Source: Pseudomonas sp. Leaf58
GTDB taxonomy: Bacteria > Pseudomonadota > Gammaproteobacteria > Pseudomonadales > Pseudomonadaceae
Assembly (NCBI RefSeq): GCF_003627215.1
Contig: NZ_CP032677.1
Coordinates: 2,113,501-2,177,500, forward strand
Direction of reading: 5' to 3'
Length of the DNA: 64,000 nt
The translations under genes were made by a program, and so were the position numbers. Below are positions 44,553 through 52,232 of the stretch, piece by piece (positions within the stretch are counted from its first letter, which is position 1; every line of letters starts with the position of its first letter). A model generated the notes under the pieces. That model was given only the letters and a program-made list of their open reading frames with translations, did no database searches and was not told the DNA's origin.

Positions 44553-44876
44553 ATGTCTAAGCACATGAAGTCGACCCCCCAGCAGCGTCAGGAGATGACT
44601 GCAGTAGAGCGTCTGAGCTTGCGGGTGTCATCGATGATCAATCACCCGCTGGCGCAAACACAGCGCTGGGTGACGGTCCATCGCCTGGATGCCGACGGTG
44701 ATAGGGAATGGGAGGAGGTGATCGGGTTGCTCGCCGAAACGCCCGAGTTGCAACTCGCCTTCAACGACGACGAAAGTGTAACGGTGCGCTGGGCGCGCTG
44801 CGCCGTGGAACAGCGCGACGACTTCATCGCCGAGCAGCGCAGCGAGCAGCAGGACGAGGAGGTGGCACCTTTCTGA
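44553..44876 (+). CDS. DUF1654 family protein, SOS-controlled
   Basis: 107 residues beginning MSKHMKST, with AGGA 9 bp ahead. The DUF1654 core is clear: TAVERLSLRVSSMINHPLAQ, then WEEVIGLLAE and the final VTVRWARC. The family is found in pseudomonads and their phages; function unknown. The overlapping LexA box makes it a DNA-damage-inducible gene. An acidic tail (EQQDEEV) closes it. Confidence 0.85.
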   Translation: MSKHMKSTPQQRQEMTAVERLSLRVSSMINHPLAQTQRWVTVHRLDADGDREWEEVIGLLAETPELQLAFNDDESVTVRWARCAVEQRDDFIAEQRSEQQDEEVAPF

Positions 44877-44881
44877 AGGTC

Positions 44882-44909
44882 AAAAAAAGCCCGCTGGCCT
44901 GGCGGGCTT
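44882..44909 (-). terminator. Rho-independent terminator of the S24 repressor gene
   Basis: The stem AAGCCCGC/GCGGGCTT around TGGCCTG, followed on the minus strand by seven T residues, lies directly past the repressor stop. It may also slow readthrough from the DUF1654 gene. Confidence 0.85.
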
Positions 44910-44913
44910 CGTT

Positions 44914-45735
44914 CTACACAAGGTGCGCATTCCATACCAGCAGCACCCTGGCCTGGATGTAGGTCTCTTCCCGGCGAATCATGCGGTCCTTGTGCCGCGA
45001 ATTGTCAGAAATCATCTCGAAATGGTCTTCGTCAGCGATCTGCAAGCGCTTGATGTAAATGTGGTCCCCCCAGGAGAAGAAGTAGATCCCATCGCCGACG
45101 AATTCGCGGATGCTGACGTCCACGATCAATGGGTCGCGGTGCTTGATGGTCGGCTCCATCGATTGGCCCCAGCCGGTCACCATCTTCAGGTGATGGTGCT
45201 CGCTGAACTCCACCCCCAGTTCGCGCAGGTGGCTGGGGCTGACGCGAACGTCTTGGAACATCTCTGGGTAATCGTGGGGGATCTGCCCGCCGCCCATGGC
45301 CGCCCTGACGTCGTAATGGGCGATCCACACTTCGTCACCCACCAGGCCCGGGCGCGTGAAGTCAGCCTTCACCAGCGCAGCATCTACCGGCTCCTCGGCG
45401 GCAGCCAGCAGCCGTTGCCGGGTTTGTTCGGAAAGGCCTCTGCCGCTTCTGGCGAGCATCTGCTTTACCAGGTCAGCCGCCGAAAGCTTGCTGTCGCCAA
45501 GCTCGACCGGCGGCGACTGGTCGCCCACCGCCAAGGCGTCGAACCACCCGCGCGGCAAGCCTTCGATACCCTCGATCCGGCGGGCCACGTCATCGCCCAG
45601 GTTCTTCGCCGTCTTGTCGGAGAGGATTTGGCTCAGGTGCGCAGGCGCCATTCCCCAGCGCTCTGCGCAGGATCCCTTTCTCTGGCTGCCGATCAACTTG
45701 ACCAGGTTGTGCTTGCGAATTTCGTAGATGTCCAT
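44914..45735 (-). CDS. Phage-type repressor: XRE helix-turn-helix plus S24 peptidase domain
   Basis: 273 residues. The helix-turn-helix is at about 12-55 (CAERWGMAPAHLSQILSDK). Residues 150-273 are an S24/LexA-like domain with the catalytic Ser in GWGQSMEPTI and Lys in IYIKRL. A typical Ala-Gly or Cys-Gly cleavage pair was not found; the linker reads RAAMGGGQ, so RecA-stimulated self-cleavage is uncertain. The start could be ATG 45747, which leaves an operator only 8 bp upstream; neither start has a clear ribosome site. Resembles PrtR/AlpR-type repressors in design. Confidence 0.85.
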   Translation of the reverse strand: MDIYEIRKHNLVKLIGSQRKGSCAERWGMAPAHLSQILSDKTAKNLGDDVARRIEGIEGLPRGWFDALAVGDQSPPVELGDSKLSAADLVKQMLARSGRGLSEQTRQRLLAAAEEPVDAALVKADFTRPGLVGDEVWIAHYDVRAAMGGGQIPHDYPEMFQDVRVSPSHLRELGVEFSEHHHLKMVTGWGQSMEPTIKHRDPLIVDVSIREFVGDGIYFFSWGDHIYIKRLQIADEDHFEMISDNSRHKDRMIRREETYIQARVLLVWNAHLV

Positions 45736-45754
45736 AGGGCGAAGCATGCCAGTG

Positions 45755-45820
45755 TTTAGCTTGCTGCTAAATGCGCGCAGAGCTAAATTGATTCTTGTGA
45801 TGTAATTAGCTGTAGGCTAA
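45755..45820. promoter_or_regulatory. Divergent promoter region with two repressor operators
   Basis: TTTAGC-TTGCT-GCTAAA at 45755-45771 (6+6 bp perfect) and TTAGC-TGTAG-GCTAA at 45806-45820 (5+5 perfect), with a lone GCTAAAT half site at 45782 between them. They lie between the repressor and the divergent small membrane-protein gene and match the copies ahead of the lyase. Confidence 0.8.
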
Positions 45821-45899
45821 ATTAAGCTGGCAAATAAGAAAAGCCACCAAGACATTTTTCCTTGGGGCAAATGGCAACCCCCTACGTATTGAGGTTTAC

Positions 45900-46214
45900 A
45901 TGGATCCGACTGACCTCGGCCCGGGTACCGTCACTTGGCTGGGCGGTACCGGCACTGTGGTGCTAGGTGCATTTCTGTGGCTGCGCAAGTGGTTGTCCAA
46001 GGATGCGGCCGACCGCGCGATGGACACTGCAGACATTGCTGTTGTGCGCCGCCTGACCGAACTGCTTGATATCGAGCGCAACGCCCGTAAAGAGGCGGAA
46101 GCCAAAGCTGAACAATTGGCCAAGGAGCGCAATGAGCTGGTGCTAACCGTAGGGCGGCTGCAAGGCAGGGTCGTAGCGCTGACGGGGCAACTGGCCCGTA
46201 CCCCGCAACGCTAA
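45900..46214 (+). CDS. Small membrane/coiled-coil protein, phage-type
   Basis: 104 residues. One hydrophobic segment at about 12-28 (VTWLGGTGTVVLGAFLWL) is followed by a basic stretch and a long charged helix (about 45-90) that should form a coiled coil. Such proteins are found in phage and pyocin clusters next to repressors and are sometimes called holin- or spanin-like; no specific family is recognised. It is transcribed away from the S24 repressor under the shared operator region. Confidence 0.7.
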   Translation: MDPTDLGPGTVTWLGGTGTVVLGAFLWLRKWLSKDAADRAMDTADIAVVRRLTELLDIERNARKEAEAKAEQLAKERNELVLTVGRLQGRVVALTGQLARTPQR

Positions 46215-46221
46215 GGCAAGC

Positions 46222-46258
46222 CTGTAGGCGCGGGCTTACCCGCGAAGAGGCCGGTACA
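46222..46258. repeat. REP element
   Basis: A single REP unit (GCGCGGGCTTACCCGCGAAG, then AGGCCGG) immediately follows the small membrane-protein gene. Confidence 0.75.
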
Positions 46259-46267
46259 CACGGCCCA

Positions 46268-46295
46268 CAAAAAAAAGCCCGCCAGGTCGGCGGGC
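46268..46295 (-). terminator. Rho-independent terminator
   Basis: On the minus strand GCCCGCCGACCTGGCGGGC is followed by a run of nine T residues. It ends transcription of the 60-residue gene at 46333-46515. Confidence 0.85.
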
Positions 46296-46332
46296 CATAA
46301 GGGCGTAGGGAGCAACGCACAACAAATTCGGG

Positions 46333-46515
46333 TCAGGCCAGCAAAGTGGCCGGTTGCAACTGTTCGACCAATGCCTGCGCGGAAGCACGGCTTGGCATGG
46401 GGCCGCTGACGGTTTCGCCGTTGCGCATCAGGTACCAGCAGGCCAGCAGGCCCTGCTCACGCAATGAAGGGGGAACAGCGCTACCGACAACGGACATGAT
46501 CTGGATAGTGGCCAT
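46333..46515 (-). CDS. Small conserved-looking protein of unknown function
   Basis: 60 residues starting MATIQIMSVVGSAVPPS, behind a strong AGGAGGT ribosome site that decides the start; the longer frame to 46605 has none. A WYLMRNGETVSGPMPS stretch is followed by a short Ala/Gln-rich helix. Not recognised. Its terminator and ribosome site support it as a real gene. Confidence 0.7.
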   Translation of the reverse strand: MATIQIMSVVGSAVPPSLREQGLLACWYLMRNGETVSGPMPSRASAQALVEQLQPATLLA

Positions 46516-46714
46516 GGGGACCTCCTGTAAACATGGCGCTACCTTACCCAGCGGCCTGAACGGTTTGAAATCAACTTCCTCGATAGTGATCATTACTTCC
46601 ATCAACGATCACCTGCGGGGGCTGTAATTCACCGGCCGCGGGCCATGACAGGCGACGCCAGTGCGTGCCGCTGTTACCCTGCACAAACGTTTCAGTCATG
46701 ACTAGGGGCAGGTA

Positions 46715-47536
46715 ATGTCGACAATTCCCAGCAGAGACACCGTGCTGTGCATCTCCCTTGCCGGCCGACCCGGCACCTTCGGTGTGCGTTTTCACAACCA
46801 CCTGTACCAGCAACTGGGTTTGGACTTCTACTACAAGGCCATGCGCACCGATGACCTGCCGGCTGCAGTGGCGGGCATCCGCGCCTTGGGTATCCGCGGT
46901 TGCGGCGTGTCGATGCCGTACAAGGAAGCCTGCATGGCCCTGGTTGACGAGATCGACCCGTCGGCGGCGGCCATCGAGTCGGTCAATACCTTGGTCAATA
47001 CCAATGGCCACCTGAAGGCCTACAACACCGATTACCTGGCCGTGCGCCAATTGCTGGCGCAGCACCAGGTCGACCCGGCCACGGCGTTTGCCCTGCGTGG
47101 TAGTGGCGGCATGGCCAAGGCCGTGGCCTGTGCCTTGCGCGATGCTGGTTTCGCCGAAGGCATCATCGTCGCACGCAATGAGCAAGCAGGGCGGCAGTTG
47201 GCGGATGTGTGCGGCTATCGCTGGGTGCCCGAGCTGGGCGACCGATGCCCACCCATGCTGGTCAACGTGACGCCAATTGGCATGGCCGGTGGGCAGGAGG
47301 CTGAGCAGCTGGCGTTCTCCGAGAACGCCATCGCGGCGGCGGAGCGGGTATTCGATGTGGTGGCGATGCCGGCACTGACCCCCTTGATCCGCCGCGCGCA
47401 GGCGTTGGGCAAGCCGGTGATCACCGGGCTGGAGGTGATTGCCCTGCAGGCGCTGGAGCAGTTCGTGCTGTACACCGGGGTGCGACCGACGCGGGCGCAA
47501 GTAGAGGCGGCGGTGGCCTACGCCCGGGATATTTGA
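46715..47536 (+). CDS. Shikimate 5-dehydrogenase-like protein (AroE paralogue)
   Basis: 273 residues of the AroE fold. Catalytic Lys in GVSMPYKEA and Asp in AYNTDYLAV are kept. The nucleotide loop reads RGSGGMAKAVACAL, as in HI0607-like (SdhL/YdiB-like) paralogues rather than housekeeping AroE. It is a stand-alone gene with AGGGGCAGG ahead. Activity on shikimate is likely but weak in such homologues. It is unrelated in operator content to the IclR cluster gene at 42651. Confidence 0.87.
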   Translation: MSTIPSRDTVLCISLAGRPGTFGVRFHNHLYQQLGLDFYYKAMRTDDLPAAVAGIRALGIRGCGVSMPYKEACMALVDEIDPSAAAIESVNTLVNTNGHLKAYNTDYLAVRQLLAQHQVDPATAFALRGSGGMAKAVACALRDAGFAEGIIVARNEQAGRQLADVCGYRWVPELGDRCPPMLVNVTPIGMAGGQEAEQLAFSENAIAAAERVFDVVAMPALTPLIRRAQALGKPVITGLEVIALQALEQFVLYTGVRPTRAQVEAAVAYARDI

Positions 47537-47548
47537 TTACGCCCTGTG

Positions 47549-47648
47549 CCGACCTCTTCGCGGGCTTGCCCGCTCCCACAGGCAATGCAGAGATTTCAGA
47601 TTCCGCCCTGGGGGAGCGGGCAAGCCCGCGAAGAGGCCGGTACAGGCA
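47549..47648. repeat. REP pair
   Basis: CGACCTCTTCGCGGGCTTGC and, inverted, GCAAGCCCGCGAAGAGGCCG enclose a 40-bp spacer between convergent genes. Confidence 0.88.
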
Positions 47649-47657
47649 AGCGCAGGA

Positions 47658-47900
47658 TCAAAACACCTTGTGCCCTGCATCCAGCTGCTGATCGACCAGC
47701 GCCCGGCCATGGGCGAGCGACACATGTTGCGCATTCTCAAGGTCGGAGAAGAACTTCATCGGCATCGACATGCGCTTGCTGGTGTGCCCATCGGGGCCGG
47801 TGATCAAGCAACCGGCGGCGTACGGCAGGGGGGAGTCGGGGTGGGGCATCACGCTGGCGGTGATGGTGTGCTCGCGGTATTCACAGTGAAGAGATTGCAT
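47658..47900 (-). CDS. Small protein of unknown function
   Basis: 80 residues, MQSLHCEYREHTITASVMP, with GAGGTAAGG ahead of the ATG. A beta-rich first half (YAAGCLITGPDG) is followed by a helix (FFSDLENAQHVSLAHGRALVDQQL). Not recognised beyond resemblance to small pseudomonad proteins of unknown role. No signal peptide. Confidence 0.7.
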   Translation of the reverse strand: MQSLHCEYREHTITASVMPHPDSPLPYAAGCLITGPDGHTSKRMSMPMKFFSDLENAQHVSLAHGRALVDQQLDAGHKVF

Positions 47901-47997
47901 CGTCCTTACCTCGCTGTGGCGTGTGAAGCAGTTACCTTCATATACCACAGCAAGGGGCCGGGAGTTCCCGGCCCGACAAGCGAGCCGCGATGAACGC

Positions 47998-48525
47998 TTA
48001 GCCCTTGAGCTCGGTTGGCTGGATGACTTCGACCCAGTAGCCGTCCGGGTCCTTGACGAAGGCCAGGTGGTTCATGCGCCCGTCTTGCAGGCGCTTCTGG
48101 AACGGCACGTCCAGCGCCTCGAAGCGCGCGCAAGCGGCGCGTACGTCCGGTACCGAGATGCAGATGTGGCCAAAGCCGCGCGGGTCGGTGTTGCCGTTGT
48201 GGTAGGCGAACTCGGCATCGTGTTCGGTGCCGTGGTTGTGGGTCAGCTCCAGGACGCCAGGGATCGATTTCATCCACTGGTGGCGTTCGGTGTCATCGGC
48301 AGGGATCTGCGCCGGGTCAACCAGCGCCAGGAAGTACAGGCTGAAGGCAGCTTCAGGGAAGTCGCGCTTGTCTACCAGGCGAAAGCCCAGTACCCGGGTG
48401 TAGAAGTCCAAGGACTTGTCGATGTCCTTGACCCGCAGCATGGTGTGGTTGAAGACAAACTGGGCGGTGGCAGCATCCGGTTGGGCGGTGACGCCCGGCA
48501 GGGTTTGCAGATCGTGCAGGCTCAT
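47998..48525 (-). CDS. gloA: Lactoylglutathione lyase (glyoxalase I)
   Basis: 175 residues of the two-subdomain glyoxalase fold, the eukaryote-like longer form. Metal ligands are His/Gln in FVFNHTMLRVKD, Glu in LELTHNHGTE, His in GFGHICISV and Glu in DGYWVEVIQP. Converts the hemithioacetal of methylglyoxal and glutathione to S-lactoylglutathione. Confidence 0.95.
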   Translation of the reverse strand: MSLHDLQTLPGVTAQPDAATAQFVFNHTMLRVKDIDKSLDFYTRVLGFRLVDKRDFPEAAFSLYFLALVDPAQIPADDTERHQWMKSIPGVLELTHNHGTEHDAEFAYHNGNTDPRGFGHICISVPDVRAACARFEALDVPFQKRLQDGRMNHLAFVKDPDGYWVEVIQPTELKG

Positions 48526-48710
48526 GGGAACTCCTGAGGCAAGGCCGGGCGCAGGGCACCGGCAAAACAGACAGGCTGGCCATGATACGGCAGTGCGCTG
48601 GAATTAGAGGCCCGCATGTGCGGGCGCGTGATGGGGTCGCTAGTCCTTTAGCTGTTTCGATACTGAGCCAGCCTTTGTGAAAAAAGTGTGAAGCAGGCGT
48701 GGACGTTTCA

Positions 48711-49070
48711 TCAGCGTACCCAGCTTTCTACCGTGGCGGCTCCGTACTGTTCTTTCCAGGCCTTGAGGCCGCGGTGGTTGCCGCCTTTGGTCTCGATCCG
48801 CTCGCCGGTGTTCGGGTTTGTGTAAACCTTTACCACGCGTGGGCGGCGTTGTTGCTTGGGCGCTGCACTGAGGGGCCTGGCCACGGCTTTTGGGTCGAGG
48901 ATGGCGATGATATCGCGCAGGCTCTTGTCATAGCTTTTCATCAGGCCGACTAGTTTCTGCTCGAATTCGATTTCGCGTTTGAGGCCGGCATCCTTTTTCA
49001 ACGCTTCCAGTTGCGCCATCTGTTCCTGGAGCGCTTTTTCGGCAGCACGAAACTCTGCAAGTCTGGACAC
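48711..49070 (-). CDS. MvaT-family (H-NS-like) nucleoid protein, TurB-like
   Basis: 119 residues. The N-terminal coiled-coil dimer region starts SRLAEFRAAEKALQEQMAQL and the C-terminal DNA-binding part holds the minor-groove reading loop ETKGGNHRGLKAWKEQYG. The start is GTG 49070 with AGGAGTG ahead, matching the conserved N-terminus. MvaT proteins silence AT-rich and foreign DNA, often including pyoverdine and prophage genes. P. putida has several paralogues; placement next to gloA suggests TurB. Confidence 0.92.
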   Translation of the reverse strand: MSRLAEFRAAEKALQEQMAQLEALKKDAGLKREIEFEQKLVGLMKSYDKSLRDIIAILDPKAVARPLSAAPKQQRRPRVVKVYTNPNTGERIETKGGNHRGLKAWKEQYGAATVESWVR

Positions 49071-49432
49071 TGTAATCACTCCTGTACGTCGGTCGTGGCG
49101 GGGCGTGACGAACATTGAAGAAGAATAAAAACGCCAGCCACGCGGGTGGGTTACGCTGTTCGCTGATATCGAGTGTAGTCATTCACGGGAACTGGGTAAA
49201 CTGCTAACTTTTTGTAAGTAAGCCGGGAACTTTCCTAGTTTTGTGTGCGGTAAGTTTCCGGTTTTTTCGCGACTGCTTGGTGGTGCGCTTAGACCATGGT
49301 CCAATGGCCCGTGCCAGAGCCTTTGCGCGATCATTTCAGATGATGGCCGGCTAATGTTCGGCCCCCTCGTAGTACCGTGGCCAGCCCGTGCCACAGGTTG
49401 TTTACTCGCCTTAATTGTGGATGCTCCCTCGC
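49071..49432. other. AT-richer intergenic region between mvaT-like gene and oprD
   Basis: About 360 bp without a gene. It is visibly AT-richer than its surroundings, with GTAAGTAAGCCGGGAACTTTCC and a partial inverted echo (GGTAAGTTTCCGG) near 49215-49262. This is the sort of sequence bound by MvaT proteins and probably carries both divergent promoters. No exact palindrome or other motif stood out. Confidence 0.5.
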
Positions 49433-50722
49433 ATGTTTGCCCCTTTCCCCCGCGCCCCCGGGCGTCGTGTTGCCGGCTTGTTCCTGTTGTGTGCCGGCGT
49501 CAATGCCCAGGCCGCCGGTTTTCTTGAAGACAGCAGTGCCAAGGTTGAAGCACGTAATGTCTACTTCAACCGGGACTTTCGTGACGGCCACAGCAGTTCC
49601 AGCCAGGGTGCGTCCAAGCGCGAAGAATGGGCACAAGGTTTCATCCTCAATGTACAGTCGGGTTATACCCAGGGGCCGCTTGGTTTCGGCGTAGATGCGC
49701 TGGGCATGTTCGGTTTCAAACTTGACTCCAGCCCGGCAGACAGTAACAGCGGCTTGCTGCCGTCTTCCGGCCACGACCCACGGCACTCGGCCGACCAGTA
49801 CGCGAAGATGGGCCTGGCGGCCAAGGTCAAGGTTTCCAGTACCGTGCTCAAGTACGGCTCGATGATGCCGGACATGCCATTGCTCAAGTACAACGATGGT
49901 CGCCTGTTGCCGACCATGTTCCATGGCGCCATGCTTACCTCCGAAGAACTACGCGACCTGAAGTTCACCCTGGCACGCCTGGACAAATACACCGCGCGGG
50001 ACTCCACCGACCGCCAGGATATTCGCGTGCACTGCAAGAACAAGCGTTATGCCTGTGACATCGAAGCCGACCACTTCGACCTGGCCGGTGTCGATTACCG
50101 TTTCAACGAGCGGTTCAGTGCCCAGTACCAAGTCGCCAAACTGGAGAACATCTATCGCCAGCACTTCCTCGGCCTGGTGGCCAGCCAGCCGTTAGCGGTA
50201 GGCAGCCTGTCAGCCGACCTGCGCCTGATCAAGAGCGATGACATCGGCAATGCCCGCGCCGGCGCAATTGACCATCGTGCATTCAGCGGCATGCTTGGCT
50301 ACAGCCTGGGTGGCCACAAGATCAGTGCCGGCTGGCAGCGTATGTATGGCGACAGTGCCATGCCTTACCTGGATGGCAGCAACCCGTACCTGGTCAACTA
50401 CGCCCAGGTCAACGACTTTGCCGCCGCCCAGGAGCGTTCCTGGCAGGTGCGTTATGACTACGACTTCAAGGCGCTGGGTGTGCCAGGCCTGACCTTCTTC
50501 ACCCGATACATCAACGGCGACAATATCAAGGTGCCGGGTAGCACCGCCGAAGGCAAAGAATGGGAACGCGACACCGAGTTGAAGTACCAGGTGCAAAGTG
50601 GCACGTTCAAGGATGTCAGTGTGCGCCTGCGTAATTCCACGTACCGCAGCAACTATGAAAAGTGGGCGCGGGACATGGACGAGACACGGGTCATTGTCAG
50701 CTACAACTTCTCCATTTTCTAA
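49433..50722 (+). CDS. OprD-family outer-membrane porin
   Basis: About 429 residues with signal peptide (ends VNAQA|AGF). It begins FLEDSSAKVEARNVYFNRDFRDG, the standard OprD start, and ends VIVSYNFSIF with a terminal Phe for outer-membrane insertion. Eighteen-stranded porins of this family take up amino acids or aromatic acids. ATG 49433 is preferred; ATG 49421 is possible. Neighbouring genes do not reveal the substrate. Confidence 0.92.
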   Translation: MFAPFPRAPGRRVAGLFLLCAGVNAQAAGFLEDSSAKVEARNVYFNRDFRDGHSSSSQGASKREEWAQGFILNVQSGYTQGPLGFGVDALGMFGFKLDSSPADSNSGLLPSSGHDPRHSADQYAKMGLAAKVKVSSTVLKYGSMMPDMPLLKYNDGRLLPTMFHGAMLTSEELRDLKFTLARLDKYTARDSTDRQDIRVHCKNKRYACDIEADHFDLAGVDYRFNERFSAQYQVAKLENIYRQHFLGLVASQPLAVGSLSADLRLIKSDDIGNARAGAIDHRAFSGMLGYSLGGHKISAGWQRMYGDSAMPYLDGSNPYLVNYAQVNDFAAAQERSWQVRYDYDFKALGVPGLTFFTRYINGDNIKVPGSTAEGKEWERDTELKYQVQSGTFKDVSVRLRNSTYRSNYEKWARDMDETRVIVSYNFSIF

Positions 50723-50789
50723 GCGGTCACTTTGCCAACGACCGGCAGGCACCTGACAATGGCTGCGAACTCCGGCAAAGGGCAGGGCA

Positions 50790-51539
50790 ATGAAAAACCT
50801 GTTGTTGATCGGCATCGGCCCGGGTGACCCACGCCAGGTTACCTATGAGGCGGTCGATGCGTTGCGCCAGGCCAGCGTGTTCTTCGTGCTCGACAAAGGC
50901 CGCGACAAGGCCGCGCTGGTGCACCTGCGTAAAGCCATTCTCGAACGCTACCGGCCCGACGGTGGCTATCGCCTGGTGCAGGTGGCAGACCCGGTACGCG
51001 ACGGCCAGGCGGATGATTACCTGGGCGCAGTGCAGGGCTGGCACCGGCAGCGGGCGGCGCTGTACGCGCCATTGATCGAGCAGGAGATCGGCGCCGGTGA
51101 GACCGGCGCGTTTCTGCTATGGGGCGACCCCAGCCTGTACGACAGCACCTTGCGCATCCTCGACCTGGTCCGTGAGCGTGGGGTGGCTTTGCGCCTGCAG
51201 GTTGTCCCCGGTATCAGCAGCGTGCAGGCCTTGGCGGCGCGTCACCAGGTGCCGCTTAACCGTATCGGCGAGCCGCTGACCGTGCTCCCGGGGCGACGCC
51301 TGGCTGCGCAGGGCCGTATCGACAATGTGGTGGTAATGCTTGACGGGCTGTGCGCGTTTGCCCAGCTCGATGACCCGGCGTTGATGATCTATTGGGGCGC
51401 GTACCTGGGGACTGAGGATGAGCTGTTGATTGCCGGGCCATTGCAGGTGGTGAGGGCGCAAATCCTGGAGGTGCGCGAGCGGGCGAGGGCGCGCAAGGGG
51501 TGGATCATGGACACCTATCTGTTGCGCAGAGAGCTGTGA
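50790..51539 (+). CDS. cobF: Precorrin-6A synthase (deacetylating)
   Basis: 249 residues of the tetrapyrrole methyltransferase family: GIGPGDPRQVTYEAVDALRQ near the N-terminus, LLWGDPSLYDST in the middle and VVPGISSVQALAARH. CobF methylates at C-1 with loss of acetate in aerobic cobalamin synthesis. It stands apart from other cob genes here. Confidence 0.93.
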   Translation: MKNLLLIGIGPGDPRQVTYEAVDALRQASVFFVLDKGRDKAALVHLRKAILERYRPDGGYRLVQVADPVRDGQADDYLGAVQGWHRQRAALYAPLIEQEIGAGETGAFLLWGDPSLYDSTLRILDLVRERGVALRLQVVPGISSVQALAARHQVPLNRIGEPLTVLPGRRLAAQGRIDNVVVMLDGLCAFAQLDDPALMIYWGAYLGTEDELLIAGPLQVVRAQILEVRERARARKGWIMDTYLLRREL

Positions 51540-51551
51540 GGTGGGTGGCCT

Positions 51552-51592
51552 GTACCGGCCTATTTGCGGGTAAACCCGCTGCCACAGGGGCC
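51552..51592. repeat. REP element
   Basis: A single degenerate REP unit (ATTTGCGGGTAAACCCGCTG) between the convergent cobF and response-regulator genes. Confidence 0.7.
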
Positions 51593-51634
51593 CTGCAACA
51601 TCAATGAGTTATGTGCTGCGCAGGCGGCACCGCC

Positions 51635-51985
51635 TCAAGGGTTACCCAGTATGGCCCCTACCTTCTCCCGCAATTGGTCAATGCTGAACGGCTTGCCGAT
51701 CAGGTGCATGCCCTCGGGCACACTGACACTTTCGGCATAGCCACTGGCGAACAGCACCGGCAACAGCGGCCGTAGTTCGCGCGCTTTGGCCGCCAATACT
51801 TCGCCGCGCATATCCGGCAGCCCCACATCGGTCATCATCAGCGCCAAGGGCTGGGTCGCATCCTCAAGAACGCGCAGCGCTGCGCCGGCGTCTTGCGCTT
51901 CAATGACTGTGTAGCCTAACTCGTCGAGCACTTCGACCATCAGCATGCGTACGATGTCGTCGTCTTCGACTACCAGAAGGTGCAT
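51635..51985 (-). CDS. Single-domain response regulator
   Basis: 116 residues, one receiver domain. VVEDDDIVRML holds the acidic pair, MMTDVGLPDMRGE the phosphorylated Asp, SGYAE the switch Ser and IGKPFSIDQL the Lys. ATG 51985 follows AGGATC. It is divergent from the hybrid kinase operon and likely a phosphate sink or output of it. Confidence 0.9.
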   Translation of the reverse strand: MHLLVVEDDDIVRMLMVEVLDELGYTVIEAQDAGAALRVLEDATQPLALMMTDVGLPDMRGEVLAAKARELRPLLPVLFASGYAESVSVPEGMHLIGKPFSIDQLREKVGAILGNP

Positions 51986-52164
51986 GGTTCGGATCCTGTG
52001 CAAATGAATGTCTTGTATCTGTACGCCAGGCGGCAGCAGAAGTTCCCGAGGATACCGGGCCCGGCGATCAGATGGAACGATTGAGGTACACCGCCTTCAA
52101 ATAGCGGCTAAATGCCCTGCCAGACCTGGCAAAGCTGGTTAGACTCGCTTAACAGGACGACGCG

Positions 52165-52196
52165 GTGGCAAATAATGACAACTGCTGATTTGCCAC
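52165..52196. promoter_or_regulatory. Inverted repeat upstream of the hybrid kinase
   Basis: GTGGCAAAT and ATTTGCCAC are perfect 9-bp complements around 14 bases, 37-68 bp ahead of the kinase start. It may be an operator or an mRNA hairpin. Confidence 0.4.
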
Positions 52197-52232
52197 ACTT
52201 TCAATGGACTTTTTTTGCTCGGGCGTTTTCAC

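Noticed and set aside
43634..46214. A complete prophage
   Set aside because: No integrase, capsid, tail or terminase genes and no attachment repeats are visible; only a regulatory and effector remnant or domesticated module is supported.
52108..52232. Sigma-54 promoter ahead of the hybrid kinase (CTGGCAAAG and TGGCAAAT)
   Set aside because: No TGGCAC-N5-TTGC pair with the required spacing was found.
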